From Brevibacterium marinum (GTDB lineage: Bacteria; Actinomycetota; Actinomycetes; Actinomycetales; Brevibacteriaceae), in the NCBI RefSeq assembly GCF_011927955.1, contig NZ_JAATJN010000001.1, positions 62,001 through 126,000 of the forward strand: 64,000 nucleotides of DNA, given 5' to 3'. Made by a program: the position numbers and the translations under genes. How positions within the stretch are numbered: position 1 is the first letter of the stretch; each line of letters opens with the position of its first letter. Under the pieces are notes generated by a model. That model was not told the DNA's origin. It searched no databases and saw only the letters and a list, made by a program, of their open reading frames with translations. Positions 8,972-17,884 of this stretch are shown one piece after another.

Positions 8972-9985
8972 TCAGCGAGGCGGTGATTCTGGGGTCGACG
9001 CGAAGAGGTTCATTCCCAGCGTGCGGGCGAGGTCGAAACAGGCTCGCTGACCCCGGACACTGTTGCCGGCGGAGTCGAGGCGCGGTGAGAACGCGCCGAT
9101 CGCCGCCTTGCCCGGTGCGATGGCGACGATCCCGCCCGAGACCCCGGACTTCGCGGGCAGACCGATCTCGAAGAGCCATTCGCCGCTGTTCTCATACATC
9201 CCACACGAGGCCAGCAGGGCGAGGGTGTCACGGGCCACCTCGGCGGCGACCACGCGTTCGCGAGTCAGAGGGTTCACGCCCCCGTCTGCCAGGGTCGCCC
9301 CCATGACGGCGAGGTCGTGGGCGGTCACGGACAGCGAACATTGGCGGGTGTAGATGTCGACGCTGTCCAAGGGGTCGGTGATGATGCGCCCATAGCTCTC
9401 CAACAGTCTGGCCAGCGCCTTGTTGCGCTGGTTGGTCTCGATCTCGGAGCGGTAGACGCGTCCGTCGAGGTCGAGGCTGCGTCCCGCGAACCGGGAGAGC
9501 CCGGTGCGGATGGTCTCCCACTTCTCTGCAGGGGTCTCACCGGTCGCGAGTGCCGATGTGGCGATCGCGCCGGCGTTGACCATCGAGTTCATGGGACTGC
9601 CGTCATTGAGTTCGATGGCCATCACCGAGTTGAAGGGCAGCCCCGTGTTGTTGACCCCGATGCGCTCGTGGACGAATTCGTGACTGCGGGCCTGGCAGAC
9701 GAGGGCGAAGACGAAGGCCTTGGAGATCGATTGGATGGAGAAGGTCATCTCGACGTCACCGGCCTCGTGGACCTCACCGCCGGTATCGACGAGGCTGAGG
9801 CCGAACCAGCTGGGATCGGCCTCAGCGAGGACGGGGATGTAATCGGCGATGTCGCCGTCGTCGAGACCACGGTAACGTCGGTGAGCCTCGGCGATGGTCC
9901 GTGCGGTCGCCGATACGGAGGGAAGATCACCGGTGAAGGCACGCTGCTCTGCTTCGCTCGGTTCGCCCTCGAACAATCCGATCAC
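8972..9985 (-). CDS. glsA: Glutaminase A
   Basis: Glutaminase of the serine-dependent beta-lactamase-like fold, which hydrolyses L-glutamine to glutamate and ammonia in the cytosol. Visible are the catalytic SISK motif (S86 and K89 with the start used here), GLPFNSVMAIEL, VNAGAIAT, the YTRQCS segment and GLPAKSGVSGGI near the C-terminus. The frame is open up to 10204, but known glutaminases begin about 25 residues before the DYIP motif, so an internal start is needed. The GTG at 9985 is my choice; a TTG at 9976 preceded by a GAAGAGG site is equally possible. It is divergent from phosphoglucomutase with about 245 bases between them. Confidence 0.88.
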   Translation of the reverse strand: MIGLFEGEPSEAEQRAFTGDLPSVSATARTIAEAHRRYRGLDDGDIADYIPVLAEADPSWFGLSLVDTGGEVHEAGDVEMTFSIQSISKAFVFALVCQARSHEFVHERIGVNNTGLPFNSVMAIELNDGSPMNSMVNAGAIATSALATGETPAEKWETIRTGLSRFAGRSLDLDGRVYRSEIETNQRNKALARLLESYGRIITDPLDSVDIYTRQCSLSVTAHDLAVMGATLADGGVNPLTRERVVAAEVARDTLALLASCGMYENSGEWLFEIGLPAKSGVSGGIVAIAPGKAAIGAFSPRLDSAGNSVRGQRACFDLARTLGMNLFASTPESPPR

Positions 9986-10230
9986 CTCTTCGGTCAGCAG
10001 GATCCGACAGAACGCGTTGTCCGCGTCGTGTCGTTTCAGCTTAGCTTTCTGGACGTTTCCTGGATAGACCGCGGATCGCCTCCCGAAGTCATCACCCGAC
10101 CACCAGGCCAGACTGCTGGTGAACAGGTTGCACACGTTGCGCTCCCACTTCACCACCCGTGTTCGTCCACGATGCAAGAACTGAGACGCCAGGACTGTGT
10201 GCATCGGTTCGGGTTTGGCAAGGTAGAAGC

Positions 10231-11913
10231 ATGACTACTCGCGCCGGCCAGCTGGCCCAGGATCGGGATCTCGTTGACATCCCCGCACTGCTCGACTCGT
10301 ATTACGACCTCGTCCCCGATCCCTCCGTGCCCGCTCAGGCCGTGAGTTTCGGAACCTCGGGGCACCGCGGCTCGAGCTTCAACCGTGCGTTCAACGAGGC
10401 CCATATCGCAGCGATCACTGCCGCCATCGTCGACTTCCGCAAGAACCAGGGCATCCACGGCCCCATCTTCCTGGGCCGTGACACCCACGCGCTCAGCGAA
10501 CCCGCGTTCCTCACGGTCCTCGAGGTCCTCGCCGCCGCCGAGGTTGACGCGCTCATCGACGAGCGCGACGGCTTCACGCCCACCCCGGTGCTCTCCCACG
10601 CGATCCTCGGCTTCAACGCCGGGAAGTCCGCATCCGAGCCTCAGGCCGACGGCATCATCGTCACCCCCAGCCACAATCCGCCGTCCGACGGCGGCATCAA
10701 GTACAATCCGCCCCACGGCGGACCGGCAGGCTCGGAGACGACGACGTGGATCGCCGAACGTGCGAACGCCTACCTCGAAGCCGGGTGGGAGAAGATCCCG
10801 CGGACCGGGTTCCAACGCGCCTTCCACCTGGAGAACACCGAGAACTTCGACTTCATCGCCAACTACACCGAAGACCTCGAATCGGTCATCGATCTCGACG
10901 TCATCCGCAGCTCCGGCATCGAGATCGGTGCGGACCCCCTGGGCGGAGCCAGCGTCGACTACTGGGCCGCGATCGCCGAGGACTTCGACCTGAATCTCAC
11001 GGTCGTCCACCCGGAGATCGACCCCGCCTGGTCTTTCATGACCCTCGACTGGGACGAGAACATCCGCATGGATTGCTCCTCCCCCTACGCCATGGCCGGG
11101 CTCATCGCCTCCCGCAGCGACTTCGACATCGCCACCGGCAACGATGCCGATGCCGACCGTCACGGCATCGTGACCCCCGACGCGGGCCTGATGAACCCCA
11201 ACCACTATCTGGCGACCGCGATCGACTACCTGATCGACAATCGGCCGGAATGGTCATCTAGCGCCGGCATCGGCAAAACGCTGGTCACCTCCTCGATCGT
11301 CGACCGCATCGTGGCCGCCCATGACCGCCGCCTGTTCGAGGTTCCCGTCGGGTTCAAATGGTTCGTGCCCGGTCTGCTCGACTCGACACTGTCATTCGGC
11401 GGGGAGGAGTCCGCGGGAGCATCGTTCCTGCGTCGCAGCGGCAAGGTCTGGTCAACGGACAAGGACGGCATCATCATGGCCCTCCTGGCCGCCGAGATGA
11501 CAGCGAAGACCGGACAGACTCCCTCCCAGCGCTATGCGGGACTGGCCGCGAACTTCGGCACCAGCGTCTACGCCCGCCAGGACGCCCCGGCCACCCGCGA
11601 GCAGAAGGCGAAGCTCGGTTCGCTGGAGGCCTCCCAGGTGAAGGCGAAGACCGTCGGCGGTGAACCTGTGACCTCGACACTCACCTCGGCGCCGGGAAAC
11701 AATGCACCCATCGGCGGCCTCAAGGTCACGACCGAGAACTCCTGGTTCGCTGTCAGACCCTCCGGCACGGAGGACGTGTACAAGATCTACGCGGAGTCGC
11801 TGCGCGACGAGGACCACCTGCGGGCCGTCCAGCACGATGCGCGGACGCTGGTGGATGGGGTGCTGGAGCACCCCGGACCGAATACGCCTCAGGGCTCGCC
11901 CGGGACTCGATGA
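10231..11913 (+). CDS. pgm: Alpha-D-glucose phosphate-specific phosphoglucomutase
   Basis: A 560-residue enzyme that interconverts glucose 1-phosphate and glucose 6-phosphate, linking glycogen and cell-envelope sugar synthesis with glycolysis. The phosphoserine loop is in TPSHNPPSDGGIKYNPPHG, the metal loop is GNDADADRHGI, and the sugar-binding GGEESAGASFLRR and phosphate-binding RPSGTEDVYKIYAES motifs follow in the usual order. The length equals that of the bacterial Pgm family (about 546-560). The ATG at 10231 has an AAGGTAG site; an upstream in-frame ATG at 10159 lacks one and extends beyond the family N-terminus. Single gene, divergent from glsA. Confidence 0.95.
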   Translation: MTTRAGQLAQDRDLVDIPALLDSYYDLVPDPSVPAQAVSFGTSGHRGSSFNRAFNEAHIAAITAAIVDFRKNQGIHGPIFLGRDTHALSEPAFLTVLEVLAAAEVDALIDERDGFTPTPVLSHAILGFNAGKSASEPQADGIIVTPSHNPPSDGGIKYNPPHGGPAGSETTTWIAERANAYLEAGWEKIPRTGFQRAFHLENTENFDFIANYTEDLESVIDLDVIRSSGIEIGADPLGGASVDYWAAIAEDFDLNLTVVHPEIDPAWSFMTLDWDENIRMDCSSPYAMAGLIASRSDFDIATGNDADADRHGIVTPDAGLMNPNHYLATAIDYLIDNRPEWSSSAGIGKTLVTSSIVDRIVAAHDRRLFEVPVGFKWFVPGLLDSTLSFGGEESAGASFLRRSGKVWSTDKDGIIMALLAAEMTAKTGQTPSQRYAGLAANFGTSVYARQDAPATREQKAKLGSLEASQVKAKTVGGEPVTSTLTSAPGNNAPIGGLKVTTENSWFAVRPSGTEDVYKIYAESLRDEDHLRAVQHDARTLVDGVLEHPGPNTPQGSPGTR

Positions 11914-11941
11914 CCGAAGAAGCCTCCCAGCCACCGACTGT

Positions 11942-12274
11942 TCACAGTTCGACGTCCTGGTTCTGGGGTGGCAGAGCGGCGATGGCCGAGTGGTCTCGGC
12001 CAGTGTTGCCCAGACCCGCCGCGCCTCCCGGGGAACCGAGCTCGTCGAAGAACTCGACGTTGTAGGTGTAATAGTCCGCCCACTCCTCCGGGACATCATC
12101 CTCGTAGAAGATCGCCTCGACGGGACAGACCGGTTCACAGGCACCGCAGTCGATGCATTCGTCGGGATGGATGTAGAGACTGCGTTCGCCTTCGTAGATG
12201 CAGTCGACAGGACATTCATCGACACACGACTTGTCCTTGACGTCGATGCACGGCTGCGCGATCACATAGGTCAT
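11942..12274 (-). CDS. fdxA: 7Fe ferredoxin
   Basis: A 110-residue ferredoxin with cysteines C9, C17, C21 and C25 in the N-terminal half and C40, C43, C46 and C50 in the motif [12 protein letters not shown]. The pattern matches actinobacterial FdxA proteins that bind one [3Fe-4S] and one [4Fe-4S] cluster and serve as cytosolic electron carriers. The C-terminal ~45 residues are the usual variable tail. The ATG at 12274 is preceded by CGGAGG with 5-6 base spacing. Convergent with pgm (28 bases). Confidence 0.93.
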   Translation of the reverse strand: MTYVIAQPCIDVKDKSCVDECPVDCIYEGERSLYIHPDECIDCGACEPVCPVEAIFYEDDVPEEWADYYTYNVEFFDELGSPGGAAGLGNTGRDHSAIAALPPQNQDVEL

Positions 12275-12405
12275 GCGGGCCTCCGCTCTCTGCTCGGATC
12301 GTCCACTTCCTCTGAGTGACGTATGGAATGGACTTCAGGGCCCACTCTAGGCTTTCGAACCCAGTCGCCATATGGTCTCGGTCACGTTCGACGGGAACGA
12401 AGAAC

Positions 12406-12416
12406 CACCTCGGCGA
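12406..12416 (+). repeat. Copy of recurrent 11-mer CACCTCGGCGA
   Basis: One of at least five intergenic copies in this window (the others at 6855-6865, 15515-15525, 55726-55736 and, on the reverse strand, 17806-17816). Here it lies in the 199-base gap between fdxA and the aminotransferase gene, where I see no other feature. See the findings. Confidence 0.4.
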
Positions 12417-12473
12417 GGGGTTGACGACGCCCTGCTCCAGACTGATCTGGTGCGGGACTCTCGTCTGCTTCGT

Positions 12474-13601
12474 TCAATTCCCGAGACTGTTGAGGAACTC
12501 CCCGGTCAGCTCCAATCCGGTCGTGAGCACCTCCTTGTCGTCGGCGAAGCCGATCCGGAAGGTCTTCGGAATGTCGAAGGCGTCGCCGGGAGTGAACATG
12601 ACCCCGGCGGCCTCCAGCAGCCGGGTGCAGAAGTCGTAGGAGCCGATGTCCGCGTCGTAGCGGATGAGAGCTGTGGTTCCCGATTGCGGCTTCACATAGC
12701 TGAGGTCTTCACGCGAACTCACCCAGTCGTCGACGATCGCGAGGTTCTCACGGGTGATCCGGTGTGAGCGTTCGAGGACCGTGTCTCGGTTCTCCAATGC
12801 CACGACGGCGAGCGCATCGTCGATGCGCCCGACGCTGATCGTGGTGTAATCACGATGGATCGCGACGGCGTCCAGGAAGTCGCGGGGTCCGAGGATCCAC
12901 CCCAGGCGCAGCCCTGCCAAAGCAAAGGACTTCGACATGCTGCCGGTCGAGATTCCCTTTTCGTAGAGGTCGGCGACGGAGACGGTGAACCCGTCGCCGT
13001 TCTGGTCGACCCCGCGATACACCTCGTCACAGACCACCCAGGCGCCGGCTTCACGGGCAATTTCGACGATGGCTTCGAGCTGCTCGCGCGCGATGAGGGC
13101 GCCGGTGGGGTTATTGGGGTTGTTGAGCGCGATGACCTTCGTCGTCGGCCTCACTGCGGCAGCAATCTCCTCAGTGCGCGGCAGCCAGTCGTCGGCGGCT
13201 CGCAGGTGAACGAGGTCAACCTCGGCGCCCATGCTCTGTGGGATCGAGTAATGCTGCTGGTAGGTCGGAACGACGGTCACGACATGATCGCCGGCCTCGA
13301 CCAGCACCGAATAGACGAGGGCATTGGCTCCGATCGCTCCGTGAGTGATCATCACATCGTCGGCGCTCTCGTCGTCGTAGAGGCCTGCCACGAGCTCGCG
13401 CAGCCGCGGGCTGCCGATGATCGGGCCATAGGTCAGCCGGGTTCTTCCGAGGTCGTCCCAGAAGGCCGCCTTTTCGCCGGTGAGCTCGACGAGTTCGTCC
13501 ACGGTCAGCGATCGCACGCACGTTTCGGCGAGGTTGTACCGGCACGACTCCTCATGGGCATTCATCCACTGCTCGACAGCGAACTCGTCAATACGGGCCA
13601 T
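12474..13601 (-). CDS. PLP-dependent aminotransferase, class I/II
   Basis: A 375-residue fold-type I PLP enzyme. The Schiff-base lysine is K224 in STGSMSKSFALAGLRLGW; NPNNPTG (161-167), D192 and Y195 in CDEVYRG are the other cofactor contacts, and the substrate-carboxylate arginine lies near the C-terminus in TFRIGF. Overall it resembles aminotransferases related to capreomycidine-synthase-like proteins more than AspC, but the substrate is not evident. The ATG at 13601 has AAGGA upstream. It is divergent from an XRE-cupin regulator gene with 58 bases between the starts, and the regulator is followed by an MFS carrier, so the three probably form one regulon for an amino acid or derivative. Confidence 0.82.
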   Translation of the reverse strand: MARIDEFAVEQWMNAHEESCRYNLAETCVRSLTVDELVELTGEKAAFWDDLGRTRLTYGPIIGSPRLRELVAGLYDDESADDVMITHGAIGANALVYSVLVEAGDHVVTVVPTYQQHYSIPQSMGAEVDLVHLRAADDWLPRTEEIAAAVRPTTKVIALNNPNNPTGALIAREQLEAIVEIAREAGAWVVCDEVYRGVDQNGDGFTVSVADLYEKGISTGSMSKSFALAGLRLGWILGPRDFLDAVAIHRDYTTISVGRIDDALAVVALENRDTVLERSHRITRENLAIVDDWVSSREDLSYVKPQSGTTALIRYDADIGSYDFCTRLLEAAGVMFTPGDAFDIPKTFRIGFADDKEVLTTGLELTGEFLNSLGN

Positions 13602-13620
13602 GGGAATCCTTCATTCGAGA

Positions 13621-13659
13621 AATATAGTGCTCAGATCAGAGTGCAGTATAGTGCTCATT
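13621..13659. promoter_or_regulatory. Divergent promoter with an 11-bp direct repeat (probable autoregulator operator)
   Basis: TATAGTGCTCA occurs at 13623-13633 and 13647-13657, 24 bases apart. The second copy starts with TATAGT, a good -10 box ending 7 bases before the regulator ATG at 13660, so that mRNA is probably leaderless. The first copy overlaps a reverse-strand -10 box (TATATT, bases 13626-13621) for the aminotransferase gene. A protein bound at the repeats would cover both promoters. Confidence 0.6.
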
Positions 13660-14223
13660 ATGTCAACGATGAGCGCCCGCATCCAGACCTTCCTCGATCG
13701 CGTCGGAAGTCGGGTCCGCGAGCTTCGCAAGGGGCGGGAATGGACCATCCAACGGCTTGCCGACGAGGCGTCGCTGAGCCGGCGCATGCTCACTCAGATC
13801 GAATTGGGCCAGGCGAACCCGAGCCTGGCGACCATCGACCGGATCGCCCATGCCCTCGGGACCAGTTTTGCCGATCTGGCACTGGCCGAGCGGAGCCCGC
13901 TGGATGCGGATGGCGGTCACACTCTGGCGTGGGAGGGTCCTCGCGGAAGCACCGCGTACATCCTCGGCGCGTCCTCGGTTCCGGGCACCGAACTGTGGCG
14001 GTGGCACTTGGGACCGAGCGTGCGGTATCAGGCTGAAGCCGATCGCACCGGAGCCGAGGAGATCCTCCACATCCTGTCCGGGGAGCTCGTACTGTGCCTT
14101 GCCGGCGAGACACGGACGCTTGATGCTGGAACGTCGACTCGGATCTCGACCGACCGGTCGTACTCATACACAGCCGGTGACGACGACTCGGTCGACTTCA
14201 TCAGGGTCGTCATCGGCGCCTGA
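13660..14223 (+). CDS. XRE-family regulator with C-terminal cupin domain
   Basis: A 187-residue transcription factor: an N-terminal helix-turn-helix of the XRE/Cro type (residues 10-65, with RLADEASLSRRMLTQIELGQ spanning the recognition region) and a C-terminal cupin barrel (about 95-180) that usually binds the effector. Family knowledge: such proteins repress catabolic or efflux genes and respond to a small molecule. The ATG at 13660 sits 7 bases after a TATAGT box and has no ribosome-binding site, which suggests a leaderless transcript; the reading frame upstream belongs to the opposite gene. Its stop shares one base with the start of the MFS gene, so the two are cotranscribed. Confidence 0.87.
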   Translation: MSTMSARIQTFLDRVGSRVRELRKGREWTIQRLADEASLSRRMLTQIELGQANPSLATIDRIAHALGTSFADLALAERSPLDADGGHTLAWEGPRGSTAYILGASSVPGTELWRWHLGPSVRYQAEADRTGAEEILHILSGELVLCLAGETRTLDAGTSTRISTDRSYSYTAGDDDSVDFIRVVIGA

Positions 14224-15431
14224 TGGAGAACTCTCCGGCCGAAACGCCGCAGCCACCGGGCAAGCGCAGCGCCTCACGTTCGCGCGTGAACGTGCTGCGC
14301 TGGCAGATCGGGTACGGGACCTTCGGCGTTCCGCAGGCGGCGGCACCCATCGCCTTCGCCCTCCTCGCATTGCCGCTCACCGGGTCCGCCGAGTCAGGGG
14401 CCGGCCTCGTCTTCGCGATGACGGCGGCGCAGATCCTCGGCTCGGTGCCCATCACCCGATTGGGCCGGCGATTCGGCAGCGTCGGTTACCTGCGCACGCT
14501 CATCTCCTTCCGAACCCTCGGCCTGCTCGCCGTGACGGTCCTGGCCGCGGTCTCGGCACCGTTCGGCTCCCTGATGATCGCCGTCGTCGTGGCCGGTCTG
14601 GTCAACGGCGCCGCCTACGGCTACATGCGGACACTGCTCAATCACCTCGTCGAACCGTCAGGGATGCCGCGTGCCCTGGGGATCGCCGCGACTCTCAATG
14701 AGATCGCATTCGCCGCATCACCTGTCCTGGCCTCACTGCTCGGGGCGTGGTCACCGGTCGCAGCCATGGCTGCTGTGACAATCCTCGGCGCTGGGCCGAT
14801 GCTGCTCATGCCCAGCATCCCCGAGCCACGGTCGGCACCTGCTGCGCTGCGTTCGAGACGTCGGGCTCCCGTGCCTGGTGCTGTCTGGATCTGGCTGTTC
14901 GCCTCGGGCGCGACGGGGGCCTCAATCGCGGGCATCGAAGTGGGCGCGGTGTCCTTCGCCCTGTCGTTCGGGCTGAGCCCGGCCTGGGCGTTCCTGTTCG
15001 CCTTGGCGATGTGCATCGGCTCCGTCCTCGGCGGAGTGTGGGTGAGCATCCGCAACCGCATGCCAGGGCGCTGGAAGGTCGTATCCTTCTTCGCCATCAC
15101 CACGGTCGCCTTCGCACTGCTCCTCGTCGACGGGCATATCGGGCTGACACTGACCGGGGCTCTCATCGTCGGATGGTTCCTGCCGATGCTCGACACCTTC
15201 TATCTCCTCGCCCTCGACGCCCTTGCACCCGAGGAGCGGCGGGCAGAGATGTTCGCACTGCTGCGCACGACGAACGCCCTGGGGATCATGGCCACCAGCG
15301 GGCTGCTCGCGCTGCTCGGGCTGACAGCGGCGCTCGTCGGGGCCCTCGGACTGCTCGCCATCGCAACGGTGTTGGCCGGTGTGTACTTCACGCGAGGGCG
15401 GCGGAGACGTGGCGTGGTGGCGTTGGGGTGA
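14223..15431 (+). CDS. MFS transporter, 12 segments
   Basis: A 402-residue membrane protein of the major facilitator superfamily with about 12 hydrophobic segments in two halves. The loop between segments 2 and 3 contains GRRFGSVGYLR, a degenerate MFS signature. It starts at the last base of the XRE-cupin stop codon (TGATG), so it is translationally coupled to the regulator. The context suggests export or import of the metabolite handled by the divergent aminotransferase. Substrate unknown. Confidence 0.83.
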   Translation: MENSPAETPQPPGKRSASRSRVNVLRWQIGYGTFGVPQAAAPIAFALLALPLTGSAESGAGLVFAMTAAQILGSVPITRLGRRFGSVGYLRTLISFRTLGLLAVTVLAAVSAPFGSLMIAVVVAGLVNGAAYGYMRTLLNHLVEPSGMPRALGIAATLNEIAFAASPVLASLLGAWSPVAAMAAVTILGAGPMLLMPSIPEPRSAPAALRSRRRAPVPGAVWIWLFASGATGASIAGIEVGAVSFALSFGLSPAWAFLFALAMCIGSVLGGVWVSIRNRMPGRWKVVSFFAITTVAFALLLVDGHIGLTLTGALIVGWFLPMLDTFYLLALDALAPEERRAEMFALLRTTNALGIMATSGLLALLGLTAALVGALGLLAIATVLAGVYFTRGRRRRGVVALG

Positions 15432-15867
15432 GCCGGGACCGAGACGTCTCAGCTCATTCGAATCTTGGACGGCGCAACAACTGCTGGTCTGCACTGTCAA
15501 CGGTCATGGTGGGCCACCTCGGCGAGGCCGGATCACGATCGAGCATCACTGTTCGGACGAAATCGTCGCAAACGACGCACGGGGACGACCGTTCGGCACT
15601 GCTCGGTCTGATCCGACGCGGGCCCAATGGCACCGACCCATCGGGCATGGACCATTGCCGGGCGGGGGCCGTGTCACAGCTGAGACACCCCATGCCGCAC
15701 AACTGCAAAGAACTCGTTTTCACTCCGTAACATCTTCCGAGCTTCCTCCCAGCCGATGTGGTCCTGACTTCAAGCGCGATCGCGATACTGGACCGCGTCG
15801 ACGATATGTCCCCTGCCCGGTGGCATCACTCGAAGAAGACACCTCTCAAAGAAGAAGGATCGACGAA
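15432..15867. other. Intergenic region, 436 bases
   Basis: It lies between the MFS gene and the secreted-protein gene. I find no ORF with convincing codon bias. It holds one copy of the 11-mer CACCTCGGCGA (15515-15525) and, just before the next gene, a purine-rich GAAGAAGGAT ribosome-binding site. A promoter for the downstream gene must lie here, but no clear -35/-10 pair is visible. Confidence 0.5.
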
Positions 15868-16329
15868 ATGAAGACAACCATTCGCAATCGCGCAGCAGCC
15901 GCGGGAATCGCCACGGTCACAGGCTTCGCCGCGGTCGCGGGCCTCGGCCTCGCCGCTGGTCCCGCCCTGGCGACTCCATCACCCGCAGCGGCGACAGCCG
16001 CAGACGTCCAACCGCAATCGGTCCACTTTCCCACCGACACCGTCCGCTACGCCGATGAGCTCGTCAGAGCCTGGGGCGCGGGAAACACCGACCGGGTCGA
16101 AGCCTTCGCCTCCCCGCACGTCGTCGGCGTCCTGTCCGACCACGGCAATGAGAATGCAACCCATTGGGTACAGACGGGCAGCGAAGGGGCCGCCGGGACG
16201 ATATATGTCGACTACGAGAACACCGTCACCGGGGAGAAGATGTCCGTCGGCGTTGCCAACGAAGCCGTCTCTAACGGCGGAGAATGGGGCGAACCCCACG
16301 GGGTGCACAAAGTCCAGTTCACCGACTGA
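15868..16329 (+). CDS. Small secreted protein of unknown function
   Basis: A 153-residue protein with a typical Sec signal peptide: positively charged N-terminus (MKTTIRNR), a hydrophobic Ala/Gly-rich core, and a probable cleavage after the alanine-rich GPALA near residue 33. The mature part is about 115 residues, acidic, without cysteine; segments such as TVRYADELVRAWGAGNTDRV recall the helical start of SnoaL/NTF2-like domains, but this is weak. The ATG at 15868 has a good GAAGAAGGA site. Single gene with no informative neighbours. Function unknown. Confidence 0.7.
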   Translation: MKTTIRNRAAAAGIATVTGFAAVAGLGLAAGPALATPSPAAATAADVQPQSVHFPTDTVRYADELVRAWGAGNTDRVEAFASPHVVGVLSDHGNENATHWVQTGSEGAAGTIYVDYENTVTGEKMSVGVANEAVSNGGEWGEPHGVHKVQFTD

Positions 16330-16560
16330 TGTCAATGGGCGCGGCGCGAACGCGAGGACGACGCCGCGGCATATCGACGAGAGCGCACTAACCGCTTGCC
16401 GTACGTGCATAGGTACGTCATTTGTACTGGACCTATACACCTTTAACTAGCGGGTGCCAAGCGCCTCTCACCAGCGGAGGCGATGCGGCTCGCACACGGC
16501 GGGTGTTGCGCTACTTACTGACCCAGGGCGGGGCTTAGAACTGTCATCAACCGCAGGGTT

Positions 16561-17607
16561 CTACAGGTGCGACTCCGGGGCGTTCTTCACGTACTCGTCG
16601 AGGGTGTCGTTCTGGAACGCGTCCTGGACCTTGCCCAGCTCCTCCTCGTCGACGTTGACGATCGACTGACCGTTGGGCGAGGTTCCCACGCCCGCCGTCG
16701 GGGAGGTGAAGAACTCGATGTCACCGGGGCGGACATCGCGCATGTCGAAGGCCGTGGCGGAGATGTACTGGGCGTCGAGGCCGGAGTCGACGTACATGTA
16801 CGGGGAGAAGTCCTCGACCATGTCCTGGATCTTCATCGGGTTCGACAGTGTATCGGCGGAGATGATCTCGCTGGTCAGCCCCCTGATGAAGGCCTGCTGG
16901 TTGCGGGCGCGCTGGAAATCGCCGTCCTTGAAGGACTTGCGTTCGCGCACGAAGGTCAGCGCCTCGTCGCCGTTGAGGAGGTTCTCTCCCTGGGTGAAGG
17001 TGTACCCGTTCTTCTCGAAGCTCTGCTCCGAGTGCACCGTTACCCCGCCGAGGCTGTCGGTCAGGGCCTTGAAGCCGTCGAAGTCGATGATCGCCACGTG
17101 ATCGAGGTCGGTGCCGATGAAGTCCGAGACCGTGGACACGGCCAGCGGCAGTCCGCCGTAGGAGAGTGCGGCGTTGATCTTCGCCTTGCCGTAGCCCTCG
17201 ATGTCGACCCAGCTGTCACGCGGGATCGACATGATCTGGACCTTCGAACCGTCCTCGGGCAGGTGCATGACCATGATCGTGTCCGAGCGCAGCCCGCGGG
17301 AGTCATTGACGTCGACCTCGTCCATCGATTCGTCGGAGCCCAGCAGCAGAATGTTCGTTCCGCCGTCTTCCTTCCGGTCATCGGGACGCTGGGTGCCGAA
17401 GATCTGCTCATCGGTGAGCTTATTGGCATTCTGGTCGAACGTTCTGCCGACGTTCCACAGGTAGATGCCGACGCCGAGGACGCCGAGGATGACGATGACG
17501 AGCACGACGACGAGGACCTTGCGCCACACTTTCTTCTTGCGTCGGGGGCGCTGCGATCGCTCGTCCTGGCTGTCGAGCAGGTCATCGAAACTGCTGTTGT
17601 CCGTCAT
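16561..17607 (-). CDS. LytR-CpsA-Psr (LCP) family cell-wall glycopolymer ligase
   Basis: A 348-residue membrane-anchored protein: a cytoplasmic basic stretch (RPRRKKKVWRK), one membrane helix (about 29-50), then the extracytoplasmic LCP domain with the conserved arginines in SIPRDSWVDIEGYGKAKIN, DFDGFKALTDSLGGV, and FVRERKSFKDGDFQRARNQQ. Family knowledge: LCP proteins transfer lipid-linked polymers (teichoic acid, arabinogalactan and similar) to peptidoglycan. The ATG at 17607 has CCGGAG at 5-base spacing; a GTG two codons upstream is less likely. It is a lone gene divergent from an MFS carrier. It could act on the polymer exported by the Wzm/Wzt pair at 3.4-5.1 kb, but that is inference. Confidence 0.92.
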   Translation of the reverse strand: MTDNSSFDDLLDSQDERSQRPRRKKKVWRKVLVVVLVIVILGVLGVGIYLWNVGRTFDQNANKLTDEQIFGTQRPDDRKEDGGTNILLLGSDESMDEVDVNDSRGLRSDTIMVMHLPEDGSKVQIMSIPRDSWVDIEGYGKAKINAALSYGGLPLAVSTVSDFIGTDLDHVAIIDFDGFKALTDSLGGVTVHSEQSFEKNGYTFTQGENLLNGDEALTFVRERKSFKDGDFQRARNQQAFIRGLTSEIISADTLSNPMKIQDMVEDFSPYMYVDSGLDAQYISATAFDMRDVRPGDIEFFTSPTAGVGTSPNGQSIVNVDEEELGKVQDAFQNDTLDEYVKNAPESHL

Positions 17608-17805
17608 CGGCACTCCGGGTTTCAGTCAATGCGGCGGGACCGCCGGCGGGAGAGGTTTGCAATCCCAGCAATTATATAGTGATTGTCACAGTCCCCAGGA
17701 CGGTTCGACGACCTCGCGGGGTTGGGGCCCTCCGACCCGCCGCCGTGCCCCTCTCGCCTGCTCTCATACCCCTCCCATTTCCCTCGCATCTGCCTCACCC
17801 CTCCC

Positions 17806-17816
17806 TCGCCGAGGTG
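17806..17816 (-). repeat. Reverse-strand copy of recurrent 11-mer CACCTCGGCGA
   Basis: TCGCCGAGGTG on the + strand, in the 277-base gap between the LCP and MFS genes. The rest of the gap is pyrimidine-rich and shows no ORF. Confidence 0.35.
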
Positions 17817-17872
17817 ACCCGACTCACCGGTAATGGCGCCGTATCCATATGGTGGTCGTCGCGTGCGCTGGG

Positions 17873-17878
17873 TAGACT
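17873..17878 (+). promoter_or_regulatory. Putative -10 box of a leaderless MFS transcript
   Basis: TAGACT ends exactly 6 bases before the GTG at 17885, the same hexamer and spacing as upstream of the rhodanese gene at 6950. No convincing -35 is seen. Confidence 0.35.
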
Positions 17879-17884
17879 TCTGTG

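Noticed and set aside
16330-16560. tRNA or small RNA gene after the secreted-protein gene
   Set aside because: I looked for a cloverleaf and conserved tRNA arms and found none; only short GC-rich complementary pieces are present.
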